Positions 44,850-56,557 of a stretch of DNA of 64,000 nt are shown piece after piece (the stretch's first letter is position 1; each line of letters starts with the position of its first letter). Made by a program: the position numbers and the translations under genes. The DNA is from Gynuella sunshinyii YC6258 (GTDB taxonomy: Bacteria > Pseudomonadota > Gammaproteobacteria > Pseudomonadales > Natronospirillaceae), in assembly GCF_000940805.1 (NCBI RefSeq), contig NZ_CP007142.1, positions 3,386,593-3,450,592 of the forward strand. The letters run 5' to 3'. The notes below the pieces were generated by a model that saw only the letters and a program-made list of their open reading frames with translations, ran no database searches and was not told where the DNA came from.

Positions 44850-46736
44850 ATGGCACTGATAACACTAGACCAGGTTTCCCTGGCATATGGCTCTATTCCC
44901 TTACTCAATCAAGCGACCCTGAATATTGATTCGGGAGAGCGGCTTTGTATCGTTGGCCGTAATGGCACCGGCAAATCCTCACTGCTTAAACTGCTGACAG
45001 GTGAAAATGTCCCAGACTCCGGCATCATCCGGATTCCCCAAAGTACTCGCATTGGTTACTTGCAACAAACGCTTCCAGAGCGCTTGGACGTCACTGTCCG
45101 AACGATGGTTTACAACAGCGACCCGGAATTGGTGGAACTAATAAACTCCTGGAATCTGCTGATTGAACAGGATCCCGGGTCTGCCGAAGTTGACCGACTT
45201 CACCATGAGATTGATGTCCGGGGAGGCTGGTCGCTTGATACCAGTGTAAATCAGGTACTGAGCCGATTGGGACTGGATGGCGAGGTGATGGTTAAGGACT
45301 TGTCCGGTGGTTGGCGGCGGAGAGTTTTGCTGGCACAGGCATTGTTGCGTGATCCTGATGTCCTGTTATTGGACGAGCCGACCAACCACCTGGATATCGA
45401 AGCTATCTTATGGATGGAACAGTTTTTTTCTTCCTATCGAGGTACTGTCGTTTTCATTTCCCACGACCGGCGTTTTATCGATGCACTGGCCACCCGGATT
45501 ATTGAGCTGGATCGCGGGCAGCTGACCAGCTTCAATGGAAACTATCATGATTATCTGCAATTAAAAGCCAAGCTGTTGGAAGAGGAAGAACGGCAAAACC
45601 AACTGTTTGATAAAAAGTTATCTCAAGAGGAAGTCTGGATTCGTCAGGGGATAAAAGCACGAAGGACCCGTAATGAAGGGCGAGTGCGAGCTCTGAAAGC
45701 ACTGAGAGAACAGCGTAAACAACGGATCGAGCGCCAAGGTAAAGCCAGCCTGCAGATATCTGCCGCTGACAAATCCGGCAAAATGGTCTTTGAGGTCGAG
45801 CAACTCAGTTTTGCTTATGCCGAGAACAAGGTAGTGGAGAATTTTTCCACGTTGGTAGAGCGGGGAGACAAAATCGCTTTTATTGGTCCAAATGGTGTTG
45901 GCAAGTCAACGTTGATCAAGCTATTGCTGGGCGAACTGGTTCCGAATACAGGTCAGGTCAAACAGGGCACTAAACTGGAAATAGCCTATTTTGATCAGAC
46001 TCAAGAGCATCTTGATCCTGAAAGAACGGTACTGGACACGGTTGCGGAAGGTAATGATCAGATTGTTGTGAATGGTGTCAGTAAACATATCTATAGCTAT
46101 TTGCAGGATTTCTTGTTTTCTCCTGACCGGGCTCGTAGCCCGATAAAAGCACTGTCCGGTGGTGAAAGAAATCGGGTACTGCTGGCTCGGCTTTTCACCC
46201 GGCCCGCTAATCTTTTGATTCTCGACGAACCAACCAATGATCTCGATATGGAGACCCTGGAGTTGCTCGAAGAGCTGTTGATTGATTTTCCAGGAACACT
46301 GCTGCTGGTCAGCCATGACCGTGAGTTTGTGGATGCCGTGGCCACACAAACTTGGGTTTTTGAACAACAGGGTAAGATTTCGGAGTGGGTGGGAGGATAT
46401 AGCGACTGGTACCGCGCGCGTGCGGGTAGAAAACCGGCTGAAGCAGGTGATGCAAGTCAAAAAAACTTGCAGAAAAGTGACGTAAGGAAAAAAGCCGGTC
46501 CGGTAAAAAACAGGAAACTGAGCTATAAGTTGAAAGTTGAATATGATGAGTTACCCAACAAAATTGAACAGCTTGAACAACGCTTGACTATACTTCAGGA
46601 GGAAATCAGTCAAAGTGACTTTTATACCCGGCCGCAGGACGCAGTGCAGTCCACTTTGGCGGCGATGGAGGAGACAGAGCAACAGTTGGAAGCAGCCATG
46701 GAGAGATGGGTGGAACTGGAAGATATGCAAAATTAA
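44850..46736 (+). CDS. uup: ABC-F family ATPase Uup
   Basis: 628 aa with two ABC domains: Walker A GRNGTGKSS (about 35-43) and GPNGVGKST, signatures LSGGWRRRVLLAQAL and LSGGERNRVLLARLF, and Walker B LLLDEPTNHLD and LILDEPTNDLD. Between them is the P-site linker with EEVWIRQGIKARRTRNEGRV, and at the C-terminus a basic coiled coil, both diagnostic of Uup. It is a cytoplasmic translation/ribosome-associated ATPase, also linked to transposon precise excision in E. coli. Divergent from the RND operon; TATAAT at 44819 is a possible -10 without a good -35. Confidence 0.94.
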   Translation: MALITLDQVSLAYGSIPLLNQATLNIDSGERLCIVGRNGTGKSSLLKLLTGENVPDSGIIRIPQSTRIGYLQQTLPERLDVTVRTMVYNSDPELVELINSWNLLIEQDPGSAEVDRLHHEIDVRGGWSLDTSVNQVLSRLGLDGEVMVKDLSGGWRRRVLLAQALLRDPDVLLLDEPTNHLDIEAILWMEQFFSSYRGTVVFISHDRRFIDALATRIIELDRGQLTSFNGNYHDYLQLKAKLLEEEERQNQLFDKKLSQEEVWIRQGIKARRTRNEGRVRALKALREQRKQRIERQGKASLQISAADKSGKMVFEVEQLSFAYAENKVVENFSTLVERGDKIAFIGPNGVGKSTLIKLLLGELVPNTGQVKQGTKLEIAYFDQTQEHLDPERTVLDTVAEGNDQIVVNGVSKHIYSYLQDFLFSPDRARSPIKALSGGERNRVLLARLFTRPANLLILDEPTNDLDMETLELLEELLIDFPGTLLLVSHDREFVDAVATQTWVFEQQGKISEWVGGYSDWYRARAGRKPAEAGDASQKNLQKSDVRKKAGPVKNRKLSYKLKVEYDELPNKIEQLEQRLTILQEEISQSDFYTRPQDAVQSTLAAMEETEQQLEAAMERWVELEDMQN

Positions 46737-46860
46737 TGAACTATGAGTTTCGCAAGTGAATTTGGCGATTAATTCCACTTTCGAAAAAAAGTAAATGTTA
46801 GTATTCAATGGCTTAATTCAACATCGGTATTTTGTTGTAACCGAGAACTAGGGAGAACAA

Positions 46861-47565
46861 ATGGCGATAGAGTATCGTTTTTATTTCCAGGATGACGAAG
46901 CGTGTCTGTCGTATCTCATTGATCCGGATAACTCTAAAAACAGTACCACCCGAGCCAGTAAACCAGCGAGCTGGACTGAGTTGAAAAACTGTCAGTGCAG
47001 CAACTGCCCATTATCCGCAAAAGACCATAAATACTGTCCAGCGGCAGTGGATATGGAGCGGGTCATTGAGGACTTCAGTCGTTTACCTGCGATGCGGAAA
47101 GTCGATGTACATGTGCTTACTCCAGAGCGCGAGTATCGAAAAGTAACCGGTATTGAAGAAGGCTTGCGATCCTTGATGGGGCTGATTATGGCGGAAAGTA
47201 ACTGTCCGATTTTGAGCAAGCTCCGGCCGATGGCATACACTCACCTGCCGTTTACCAATCAGAGTGAATTTATTATTCGTTCTGTGGGAACCTATTTGTT
47301 ACGCCAGTTTTATCACCGGCAGTCCAGAAACCAGGCTGACTGGGATTTAAAAGGGCTGATTGCGTTGAACCAGGAGTTGCGCCTGGTGAACCAGGCTTTA
47401 TGGCAACGGGTAAATAACGGCTCTCCAGGAGACTCCAATCTGAAAGCGCTGCTTAGTTTTTTCGCTATGTCGAGCAGCGTCAGTTTCAGTCTTGAAGCGC
47501 AGTTGGCAAAAGTGCGACCAGCATTTCTGGAAGAAACCGATCTCGGTCCATTCGAAGGGGAGTAG
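46861..47565 (+). CDS. DUF6901-like cysteine-cluster protein
   Basis: 234 aa, no signal or membrane segment. A four-cysteine cluster at about residues 44-60 (C-x-C-x2-C-x9-C in NCQCSNCPL...KYCPAA) could bind zinc or iron-sulfur. RKVDVHVLTPEREY, SLMGLIMAESNCPIL and LRPMAYTHLPF match my recall of the DUF6901 family, which has no assigned function. The ribosome binding site AGGGAG is good. Two bases separate it from the small membrane-protein gene, forming a pair before fadBA. Confidence 0.75.
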   Translation: MAIEYRFYFQDDEACLSYLIDPDNSKNSTTRASKPASWTELKNCQCSNCPLSAKDHKYCPAAVDMERVIEDFSRLPAMRKVDVHVLTPEREYRKVTGIEEGLRSLMGLIMAESNCPILSKLRPMAYTHLPFTNQSEFIIRSVGTYLLRQFYHRQSRNQADWDLKGLIALNQELRLVNQALWQRVNNGSPGDSNLKALLSFFAMSSSVSFSLEAQLAKVRPAFLEETDLGPFEGE

Positions 47566-47567
47566 TT

Positions 47568-48047
47568 GTGCTCAGTATCGTTATTATCGTCCTATCCATT
47601 ATGTTGGTATACGGAGCGGTAATGTGGGTAAAACCTTCAGCGAAGGATAAGCGTCTGGCAGCCCTTAGAATGCAGGCGCTTGCTGATGGTCTGCATGTTC
47701 AGAGCTGCCAGATTCAGGATTTATCCATTGATGGCCGTCTGAACAAGTTATCACGGTCAGCATTCAGTTATCGCCGTTATACAAAAAGGGACACTGGGCA
47801 TTCTCTGTTGCTATTACGAACCAGTGGTGAGAGCGGTATTTACTTGCCGGACTCATGGGTATGGGGAACAGGACAGCGGCTTGAAGAAGCGCAAGCACAG
47901 TCACTCACGTCATTATTGCAGCAGCTTCCAGAGTCCATTATGGGTATTGAGCTGACTCATGATTATGTCGGTGTCATTTGGGATGAATATAATCCTGATG
48001 AATATCCGCAAGTCAAACAGTTGCTGCTGTCGGATATTCCTTACTAA
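47568..48047 (+). CDS. Small membrane-anchored hypothetical protein
   Basis: 159 aa. An N-terminal helix (about 2-21) anchors a soluble domain rich in basic residues in its first half (KPSAKDKRLAALRMQA) and acidic at the end (DEYNPDEYPQVKQLL). GTG start. Not recognised as a named family; similar genes occur near DUF6901 genes in Pseudomonas-like genomes as far as I recall. Co-transcribed with the upstream gene. It ends 264 bases before fadB. Confidence 0.65.
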   Translation: MLSIVIIVLSIMLVYGAVMWVKPSAKDKRLAALRMQALADGLHVQSCQIQDLSIDGRLNKLSRSAFSYRRYTKRDTGHSLLLLRTSGESGIYLPDSWVWGTGQRLEEAQAQSLTSLLQQLPESIMGIELTHDYVGVIWDEYNPDEYPQVKQLLLSDIPY

Positions 48048-48150
48048 GTTTCAATCATCTACTGTTAATAGTAGCTTTGTTTCCATTCGCTAACAGATTT
48101 TCAAAGAGTGCTTGCCACGAGCAACCTTTTGAGGCTAGTTTATGAGCAGA

Positions 48151-48179
48151 TTCAAACACTTGTTTGAAACCATTGTTTG
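48151..48179 (+). promoter_or_regulatory. Two overlapping PsrA-type operator boxes upstream of fadBA
   Basis: A perfect palindrome TTCAAAC-N4-GTTTGAA (48151-48168) and an overlapping GAAAC-N4-GTTTG (48166-48179) fit the Pseudomonas PsrA consensus (G/C)AAAC(N2-4)GTTT(G/C). PsrA is a TetR repressor released by long-chain fatty acids that controls fadBA in Pseudomonas. They lie 130-160 bases before the fadB ATG. Confidence 0.65.
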
Positions 48180-48311
48180 AAGTCATTGCTTTTTCCATGA
48201 CAGTTTTACCCCGAGTCCTTGAATCAGGATATGAAGTCCTGGTTGTGACCGGGATTTGTCTGATCATGACTTCTGAATAACAACTATAAATCCCTACAGG
48301 AGGCCTGTTGG

Positions 48312-50456
48312 ATGATCTTCAATGGAGACGCTTTTTCAGTGACTTTGGGTACAGACGGCATCGCTGAACTCAAATTTGACCTGAAAAATGAATCAATCAA
48401 TAAATTTAATCGAGATGCGATTACAGAGTTGAAACAGGCAGTAGAGGCAATCGCTGCCAGTTCAGAAGTCAAAGGTGTCATTGTCACCAGTGCTAAAGAA
48501 TCGTTTGTCGTTGGTGCGGATATCACTGAATTTGGTGCCATGTTTGCACTGTCGGAAGAAGAGATTGTCAGCGACCTGCTTAAAACCCATGGGATTTTTA
48601 ACAGCCTGGAAGATCTCGAAGTACCAACTGTGACGGCCATTAACGGTATTTGCCTGGGTGGCGGTTTTGAGCTGGCTTTGGCAACGGATTATCGTCTCAT
48701 GGCACCAGCGGCCAAAGTGGGGTTGCCAGAAGTCAAGTTAGGAATCTTTCCCGGCTTTGGCGGTACGGTCAGGTTATCCCGTCTGATCGGTGCGGATAAT
48801 GCTATTGAGTGGATTTGCTCTGGCAGTGAAAAGCGAGCCAATGATGCTTTAAAAGATGGCGCTGTGGATGGTGTGGTAGAACTTGATGGCTTGACTGCTG
48901 CTGCCCGGCAGATGGCCCTCAGGGCTGCAAACGGTGAGCTTGATTTTCGTGCCCGCAAGCAGGAAAAAAAGGCCGAGCTGCAGCTGAATAACATAGAAGG
49001 CATGATGGCATTTGAGACTGCGAAAGGGTTTGTGGCTGCCAAAGCCGGTCCGCATTATCCGGCTCCTGTGACTGCCATCAAGGCCATTCAGAAACACGCT
49101 TCTCAAACCCGTGACCAGGCTGTTGAAACAGAAGCCCGCGGCTTCGCCAAAGTGGCCAAAACCAAGGTGGCGGAGAATCTGATAGGTCTGTTTCTGAAAG
49201 ACCAGTACCTGAAAAAGACCGCCAAGAAATGGCAGGCTGAAGCAGCTGATGTAAAAAAAGCCGCTGTTCTCGGGGCTGGGATCATGGGGGGCGGAATTGC
49301 CTATCAGTCCGCTTCAAAGCATATTCCCATATTGATGAAGGATATTAACGAAGCTGGCATCAAGTTGGGATTGGATGAGGCTGCCAAGCTGACTTCCAAA
49401 CAGGTGGAACGGGGACGCCTGAAAACGATGGATATGGCTACGATTTTAAACGATATCCGACCAACACTCAGTTATGGTGATTTTGGTGACGTTGACGTCG
49501 TGGTTGAGGCTGTAGTCGAAAACCCCAAAATCAAAAAATCCGTATTGGCCGAAGCAGAAGGTCAAATTGGACAAGACAAGGTTTTGGCTTCAAACACTTC
49601 CACTATTTCCATTACTGAGCTGTCTACTGCACTGAAAAGACCTGAAAACTTCTGTGGAATGCATTTCTTTAACCCCGTCCATCGTATGCCGTTGGTAGAA
49701 GTGATTCGTGGTCAAAAAACCAGTGATCAGACAGTGGCTACTGTCGTGGCTTATGCGCAGAAGCTTGGAAAAACTCCAATCGTTGTCAACGATTGTCCAG
49801 GGTTTTTGGTGAATCGTATTCTATTTCCATATTTTGGCGGATTTGCCATGCTGGTTCGTGATGGTGTTGATTTTCAGCGTATCGATAAGGTTATGGAAAA
49901 GTTTGGGTGGCCAATGGGGCCGGCATATCTGATGGATGTTGTCGGTATCGATACGGGTGTTCATGCCCAAGAGGTTATGGCTGCCGGGTTCCCTGACCGT
50001 ATGGCTCAGGATTTCACCAGTGCCATCCAGGTTATGTATGAACACAAACGTTATGGCCAAAAAAGCAGTGTCGGTTTTTATCGTTATGAGCTGGATAAAA
50101 AAGGTAAGCAGAAGAAAGCTACTGACCCTGAAAGCTATGAACTGATTAAGCCGGTTCAGACCGCTGAAGTTGAAATGACCGACGAGGACATTATTGCCCG
50201 CATGATGATACCGCTCTGTCTGGAAACAGTGCGTTGCCTGGAAGACGGTATTGTTTCAACCGCAGCAGAAGCTGATATGGGATTGGTATATGGCATCGGT
50301 TTTCCTCCATTCCGTGGCGGTGCCCTTAAGTACATAGATGACATGGGTGTAGCTGAATTCCTGGCGCAGGCTGAGAAATTTGCTGATCTGGGTGCCCTCT
50401 ATCAGCCAACGGCAAAACTGGCCGAGATGGCAAAAAACAATGAAACATTCTTTTAA
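48312..50456 (+). CDS. fadB: Fatty acid oxidation complex subunit alpha FadB
   Basis: 714 aa multifunctional beta-oxidation protein: enoyl-CoA hydratase/isomerase (about 1-190, with GADITEF and [14 protein letters not shown]) and 3-hydroxyacyl-CoA dehydrogenase (about 310-500, NAD loop [13 protein letters not shown] and catalytic His in [14 protein letters not shown]). The C-terminal dehydrogenase domain has [16 protein letters not shown]. Nearly collinear with Pseudomonas FadB. AGGAGG precedes the ATG. It is in an operon with fadA (21-base gap), under PsrA-type boxes. Confidence 0.96.
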   Translation: MIFNGDAFSVTLGTDGIAELKFDLKNESINKFNRDAITELKQAVEAIAASSEVKGVIVTSAKESFVVGADITEFGAMFALSEEEIVSDLLKTHGIFNSLEDLEVPTVTAINGICLGGGFELALATDYRLMAPAAKVGLPEVKLGIFPGFGGTVRLSRLIGADNAIEWICSGSEKRANDALKDGAVDGVVELDGLTAAARQMALRAANGELDFRARKQEKKAELQLNNIEGMMAFETAKGFVAAKAGPHYPAPVTAIKAIQKHASQTRDQAVETEARGFAKVAKTKVAENLIGLFLKDQYLKKTAKKWQAEAADVKKAAVLGAGIMGGGIAYQSASKHIPILMKDINEAGIKLGLDEAAKLTSKQVERGRLKTMDMATILNDIRPTLSYGDFGDVDVVVEAVVENPKIKKSVLAEAEGQIGQDKVLASNTSTISITELSTALKRPENFCGMHFFNPVHRMPLVEVIRGQKTSDQTVATVVAYAQKLGKTPIVVNDCPGFLVNRILFPYFGGFAMLVRDGVDFQRIDKVMEKFGWPMGPAYLMDVVGIDTGVHAQEVMAAGFPDRMAQDFTSAIQVMYEHKRYGQKSSVGFYRYELDKKGKQKKATDPESYELIKPVQTAEVEMTDEDIIARMMIPLCLETVRCLEDGIVSTAAEADMGLVYGIGFPPFRGGALKYIDDMGVAEFLAQAEKFADLGALYQPTAKLAEMAKNNETFF

Positions 50457-51653
<1,197 letters not shown>

Positions 51654-51673
51654 TTTGATCTAGCGATTCAGAT

Positions 51674-51702
51674 ATCCCGGAAAGGATTCCGGGTATTTTT
51701 TT
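51674..51702 (+). terminator. Intrinsic terminator after fadA
   Basis: Stem CCCGGAA / TTCCGGG (7 bp, loop AGGA) followed by a T7 run. Lies directly against the 3' end of the convergent coiled-coil gene at 51704. Confidence 0.85.
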
Positions 51703-51703
51703 A

Positions 51704-52399
51704 TCAAGCTTCTGAGTCCTCCTTCTTGTCTTCTTCGGATGCAAAAATGCCTGAGATGAGCTTTGAGATTCGTTTAATTTCCTGAGTTTTACCGTCATAA
51801 GAAATGTCACTGGACAATAATAAGTCCTTGGCGTGTTTGTAGTAGTTTGCCGCGGAAATGTAATCCTCCTCTTTTTGGCTCTTTTCTCCCTGATTCAGGT
51901 ATGCCTGGACTTCCAGTGTTAAAACTTTTTTCCTTAGCCGGTGCGTGTGCGCCATCATGTCATGGTCAGAAATGACATGACGGTGGCGCATATAACGTAG
52001 TAGTTTGTAAGTTTTAACGGCATAACGCTTGAGTTCGGCGATCTGGCGGTCATTAGTTGGAACCTCAGCCTCTATGGCTTCACCATTGAGTTCCTCGCAC
52101 ATTAGTCTGGCTCTTTCCAGTTCGGATGTGACGCTTCTGTCATGTGGTGCCAGGGCTGCGCGTTGTTCATGTTCGGATAAAAAATATTCACTGATGATGG
52201 CCAATAAAGCGGGGTCTCCATCATAGTGTTTGAGTACATTAATGATATCTTCGGTATCGTTTGCCAGTTGTTTGAGTTTCCTGAGCTTGGCTTTGAGTTC
52301 GCGTTCCTGTTGTTCCCGTATTGCTGCTTTTTTGGAGATCCAAAGCCCGAATACCATTAATAGAAACAGGGTAAAAACAAGTAGTGTCAACCAAACCAT
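51704..52399 (-). CDS. Membrane-anchored coiled-coil hypothetical protein
   Basis: 231 aa. One N-terminal helix (about 2-20), then a charged coiled coil (about 22-60), a middle helical part (to about 165), and a TPR-like segment (QAYLNQGEKSQKEEDYISAANYYKHAKDL region, about 165-195). The acidic tail ends EDKKEDSEA. Similar unnamed proteins lie between fadA and topA in Pseudomonas-like genomes as I recall. Function unknown; a scaffold role is only a guess. It is divergent from topA. Confidence 0.72.
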   Translation of the reverse strand: MVWLTLLVFTLFLLMVFGLWISKKAAIREQQERELKAKLRKLKQLANDTEDIINVLKHYDGDPALLAIISEYFLSEHEQRAALAPHDRSVTSELERARLMCEELNGEAIEAEVPTNDRQIAELKRYAVKTYKLLRYMRHRHVISDHDMMAHTHRLRKKVLTLEVQAYLNQGEKSQKEEDYISAANYYKHAKDLLLSSDISYDGKTQEIKRISKLISGIFASEEDKKEDSEA

Positions 52400-52594
52400 G
52401 AGGACATTCTGATAAGGGTTAAAAAGGATTTTCCTAAGTCTAGCAGTGTTTTAGGGTTTCTGAACGAGTGTTTTTATTCTAACCTGAATAATTAGATCCG
52501 GCTTGACCCGGATGATTTAAAAAGATATACCTCGCGCCTTTGTCATATTGTCAGTGTTATTTTTTTGTTCAGTTGAACTATACGGGAATCACTT

Positions 52595-55216
52595 ATGGGT
52601 AAATCGCTGGTTATCGTTGAGTCGCCTGCGAAAGCTAAAACAATCAATAAATATCTTGGAAAAGAGTACGTCGTTAAGAGTTCCATTGGTCATATCCGAG
52701 ATCTCCCCGTTGGTGGTCAGGCAAGCAAGACTGATCCCAAAGAGCGTGCCAAAGCTGCGGCAGCGACCCGCAAGATGAGCCCCGAGGAAAAGGAAAAACA
52801 TCGCCGTCAGAAGACCAAAGAACAGTTGTTTACCAGAATGGGTGTGAACCCGGAGAACAACTGGGCGGCGCAGTACCAGGTATTGCCAGGCAAAGAGAAA
52901 GTTGTTGATGAGCTTAAGCGTCTTGCCAAAGATGCGGACACTATTTATCTCGCGACGGACTTGGATAGAGAAGGGGAGGCAATTGCCTGGCACCTTCGTG
53001 AGTCTATTGGTGGAAGCGAAGATAAGTATAAGCGAGTGGTATTTAACGAGATTACCAAGAATGCCATTAAAGATGCGTTCTCGGCGCCAGGTTCGTTGGA
53101 TATTGACCGTGTAAATGCCCAACAGGCCCGCCGCTTTTTGGATCGTGTTGTGGGATTTATGGTCTCGCCATTGCTTTGGAGCAAAGTTGCCAGAGGTTTG
53201 TCTGCGGGTCGTGTTCAGTCTGTGGCGGTGCGGCTGATTGTTGAGCGGGAGCGGGAGATCCGGGCATTTACCCCGGAAGAGTTTTGGCAACTGTTTGCCA
53301 ATACCCAGTTGCCTGGAAAAAAAGATGAGCTGCGTCTGGAAGTGGTTAAGCATGCGGGCGAAAGCTATCGTCCTACGAATAAGGCGGACAGCGATCGCAT
53401 GGTGGCTCTGTTGGAAGGGGTGCCGATTTCAGTTGCAGATCGTGAGGATAAGCCTACCTCCAGCAAACCAAGTGCACCATTTATTACATCTACCTTGCAG
53501 CAGGCTGCCAGTACTCGGCTGGGTTTCAGTGTCAAGAAAACCATGATGCTGGCACAGCGCTTATATGAAGCGGGTTATATTACGTACATGCGGACGGACT
53601 CTACTAATCTGAGTCAGGATGCCATAACGGCGGTAAGAGATTATATCGAAGGTAACTATGGTGACCAGTACCTTCCCAAGAGTCCTGTTCAGTATGGTAG
53701 TTCTGCGAGTGCACAAGAGGCTCACGAGGCTATTCGTCCATCTGATGTCAATGTGTCCTCAACCCAGCTGTCGAATATGGAACGCGATGCCGAACGCCTC
53801 TATGAACTTATATGGAGACGTTTCGTTGCGTGCCAGATGACGCCAGCTAAATATAAAAGCTCTACCATCACTGCCAGGGCAGGAGAGTTTGAACTCAAGA
53901 CCAAAGGCCGAATTCTGGTGTTTGACGGTTATACCAAGGTTTTGAGTCAGTCTCTGAAAAAAGAGGAAGACATTGTTTTGCCTGATGTGCAGGTAGGTGA
54001 TGATTTAAAACTATTGTCTCTGGATCCCTCTCAGCACTTTACCAAGCCTGCGCCAAGATATTCTGAAGCGGCTTTGGTAAAAGAGTTGGAGAAACGGGGG
54101 ATCGGCAGACCGTCTACCTATGCGTCCATTATTTCGACTATTCAGGAGCGGGGTTACGTATCCATGCGTAACAAGCGCTTCTATGCAGAAAAAATGGGCG
54201 ATATTGTCACTGATCGCTTGGTCGAGAATTTTAACGATCTGTTGGATTATAACTTCACAGCCAACATGGAGCAGACGCTGGATGCCATTGCCGAAGGTGA
54301 TCGTAATTGGATTGAGACGTTAAATAGCTTTTATGCAGGCTTTACCCAACAGTTAGATCATGCTGAAGCGGGAATGCGACCAAATCAGGCGGTAGAAACC
54401 GACATTGATTGCCCGACATGTGGACGCAAGATGGCCATTCGGAATGGGAGTACGGGGGTGTTTTTGGGTTGTACCGGTTACAACCTTCCGCCGAAGGAGC
54501 GCTGTAAAACCACTATTAACCTGATATCTGGTGATGAAGTGGTGGATGCCGATGCGGATGATGAAGCTGAAAGTAAAGCGTTAAGAGCCAAAAAAAGATG
54601 TCCTGTCTGTGATACAGCGATGGAAAGCTTTCTTTTGGATGAGCATCGAAAAATCCATATATGCGGAAATAACCCTGATTGCCATGGTTACGAAATCGAG
54701 CAGGGTGAGTACAAAATTAAAGGGTATGATGGTCCGGTGCTTGAATGCGATCGCTGTGGTTCTGAAATGCAGCTGAAAAATGGTCGGTTTGGCAAGTATT
54801 TTGGGTGTATGAATGACGAGTGTAAAAATACTCGTAAGTTGCTGAAAAATGGTGAGCCTGCTCCGCCAAAAGTGGATCCGATTCCGATGCCGGAACTTAA
54901 ATGTCAGAAGGTGGATGACACTTATGTTCTTCGGGATGGCGCTTCAGGTTTATTTTTGGCCGCTAGCCAGTTTCCCAAGAATCGTGAAACCCGCGCGCCT
55001 CAGGTTCAGGAGCTGATTCCTCATAAATCGGAAATAGATCCGAAATATCAATACCTGTTATCTGCGCCGACGCATGATCCTGATGGAAACCCTGCGATCA
55101 TTCGCTTCAGTCGTAAGAATAAAGAGCAGTACGTTATGAGCGAAGTGGAAGGTAAGGCGACAGGTTGGAAAGCTTTTTACCGAAATGACAAGTGGCAGGT
55201 GGACGGTCAGAAATAA
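52595..55216 (+). CDS. topA: DNA topoisomerase I
   Basis: 873 aa type IA topoisomerase that relaxes negative supercoils. TOPRIM acidic residues Glu9 and Asp122, Asp124, Glu126 (DLDREGE), and the nucleophile Tyr331 in [13 protein letters not shown] (E. coli Tyr319). [19 protein letters not shown] is a typical domain segment. Three C-terminal four-cysteine zinc modules are visible (CPTCGRKM..., CPVCDTAM..., CDRCGSEM...), followed by a tail of zinc-less repeats. ATG 52595 is preceded by ACGGGAA. A bidirectional-looking terminator follows. Confidence 0.96.
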   Translation: MGKSLVIVESPAKAKTINKYLGKEYVVKSSIGHIRDLPVGGQASKTDPKERAKAAAATRKMSPEEKEKHRRQKTKEQLFTRMGVNPENNWAAQYQVLPGKEKVVDELKRLAKDADTIYLATDLDREGEAIAWHLRESIGGSEDKYKRVVFNEITKNAIKDAFSAPGSLDIDRVNAQQARRFLDRVVGFMVSPLLWSKVARGLSAGRVQSVAVRLIVEREREIRAFTPEEFWQLFANTQLPGKKDELRLEVVKHAGESYRPTNKADSDRMVALLEGVPISVADREDKPTSSKPSAPFITSTLQQAASTRLGFSVKKTMMLAQRLYEAGYITYMRTDSTNLSQDAITAVRDYIEGNYGDQYLPKSPVQYGSSASAQEAHEAIRPSDVNVSSTQLSNMERDAERLYELIWRRFVACQMTPAKYKSSTITARAGEFELKTKGRILVFDGYTKVLSQSLKKEEDIVLPDVQVGDDLKLLSLDPSQHFTKPAPRYSEAALVKELEKRGIGRPSTYASIISTIQERGYVSMRNKRFYAEKMGDIVTDRLVENFNDLLDYNFTANMEQTLDAIAEGDRNWIETLNSFYAGFTQQLDHAEAGMRPNQAVETDIDCPTCGRKMAIRNGSTGVFLGCTGYNLPPKERCKTTINLISGDEVVDADADDEAESKALRAKKRCPVCDTAMESFLLDEHRKIHICGNNPDCHGYEIEQGEYKIKGYDGPVLECDRCGSEMQLKNGRFGKYFGCMNDECKNTRKLLKNGEPAPPKVDPIPMPELKCQKVDDTYVLRDGASGLFLAASQFPKNRETRAPQVQELIPHKSEIDPKYQYLLSAPTHDPDGNPAIIRFSRKNKEQYVMSEVEGKATGWKAFYRNDKWQVDGQK

Positions 55217-55226
55217 TGATTGTGCA

Positions 55227-55254
55227 TAAAAAAGCCCTCAGTGAGGGCTTTTTT
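55227..55254. terminator. Bidirectional terminator between topA and gltA
   Basis: Stem AAAAAGCCCT / AGGGCTTTTTT around loop CAGTG, with A-tract and T-tract on both sides, so it can serve convergent topA and gltA. Confidence 0.85.
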
Positions 55255-55279
55255 AGCTAGCTACCAGTGCTCATCATTT

Positions 55280-56557
55280 TCAGGACTTGGGAACTGGGCG
55301 CAGTGTTTCTCCGGTATAAAGCTGACGAGGGCGTCCGATTTTGTAAGACCCGCCAATCATCTCTTTCCAGTGTGCAATCCAGCCTGGAGTTCTGCCCAGA
55401 GCAAAAATTACCGTAAACATATCAACTGGAATTCCAATGGCTTTAAGGATGATTCCAGAATAAAAGTCGACGTTTGGATAGAGTTTTTTCTCAATGAAAT
55501 ACGGATCTTCCAGTGCGATTTTCTCAAGCTTGCGTGCAATCTTCAGTAATGGCTCGTTTTCGATACCGAGAAGATCCAGCACTTCGTCACAAGTGGCTTT
55601 CATCACTTTCGCACGAGGGTCATAATTTTTATATACCCTATGACCAAATCCCATTAGCCGGAAAGGATCATTTTTATCTTTGGCTTTGGCAATGAATTCC
55701 TCAATGTTGGACTCGTCACCAATTTCTTCCAGCATATTCAGAACGGCTTCGTTGGCACCGCCGTGGGCTGGTCCCCAAAGGGCTGCTATGCCAGCTGCGA
55801 TACATGCAAACGGGTTGGCACCTGAAGAGCCGGCCAGGCGAACGGTGGAAGTGGAAGCATTCTGCTCATGATCGGCATGTAAAAGAAATACTTTGTCCAT
55901 GGCGCGACCCAGAACAGGATCAACCTTGTAGTCTTCGCATGGCGTCGAAAACATCATATAAAGGAAGTTTTCTGCGTATGTCAGATCATTTCTTGGATAT
56001 ACAAAAGGCTGGCCCCGTGAATATTTATATACCATGGCGGCCAGGGTTGGCATTTTTGAAATCAGGCGATGAGCGGTAATTTCACGGTGGCGTTCGTTAC
56101 TAATGTCCAGCGAGTCATGGTAAAAAGCTGATAGTGAGCCGACCAGACCGCACATTACTGCCATAGGATGGGAGTCACGTCGAAAACCGTGGAAAAACTG
56201 ATGTATCTGTTCATGGACCATGGTGTGGTGCATGATCATGTCTTCAAAACTTTTCTTTTCTTCCGCTGATGGTAGTTCTCCGTAGAGCAGAAGGTAACAT
56301 GTGGACAGATAGTCAGAATTTTCGGCAAGGTCATCGATGGCATAGCCGCGATGCAACAACTGACCTTTGCCTCCATCAATGAATGTGATTTTGGACTCAC
56401 AGGAGGCAGTGGAAACAAAGCCGGGGTCATAAGTGAAATAACCCTGCGCTGTCAATCCCGTCACATCTATTACATCGGGCCCGAGAGTACCTTGATAAAT
56501 TGGCAAGTCTATAGGTTCTTTGCCATCGATAATCAGTTGAGCCTTTTTGTCAGCCAT
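55280..56557 (-). CDS. gltA: Citrate synthase
   Basis: 425 aa type II citrate synthase making citrate from oxaloacetate and acetyl-CoA. Active-site residues: His in [11 protein letters not shown], His in [14 protein letters not shown], and Asp in NVDFYSGI. The N-terminal domain specific to NADH-sensitive gammaproteobacterial enzymes is present. I start at ATG 56557, with GGAGG upstream; an in-frame ATG at 56590 adds 11 unmatched residues. Divergent from sdhC. Confidence 0.96.
   Translation of the reverse strand: MADKKAQLIIDGKEPIDLPIYQGTLGPDVIDVTGLTAQGYFTYDPGFVSTASCESKITFIDGGKGQLLHRGYAIDDLAENSDYLSTCYLLLYGELPSAEEKKSFEDMIMHHTMVHEQIHQFFHGFRRDSHPMAVMCGLVGSLSAFYHDSLDISNERHREITAHRLISKMPTLAAMVYKYSRGQPFVYPRNDLTYAENFLYMMFSTPCEDYKVDPVLGRAMDKVFLLHADHEQNASTSTVRLAGSSGANPFACIAAGIAALWGPAHGGANEAVLNMLEEIGDESNIEEFIAKAKDKNDPFRLMGFGHRVYKNYDPRAKVMKATCDEVLDLLGIENEPLLKIARKLEKIALEDPYFIEKKLYPNVDFYSGIILKAIGIPVDMFTVIFALGRTPGWIAHWKEMIGGSYKIGRPRQLYTGETLRPVPKS

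Noticed and set aside
45921-46460. 179-aa minus-strand ORF
   Set aside because: Antisense to the second ABC domain of uup.
48059-48074. CTACT / AGTAG hairpin after the small membrane protein gene
   Set aside because: Only a 5-bp stem and no T-run; too weak to call a terminator.
48055-48267. 70-aa minus-strand ORF upstream of fadB
   Set aside because: No good ribosome binding site, unlike any known family, and it lies over the PsrA-type boxes of the fadBA control region.
52589-53353. 254-aa minus-strand ORF
   Set aside because: Antisense to the N-terminal part of topA with no homology that I can see.
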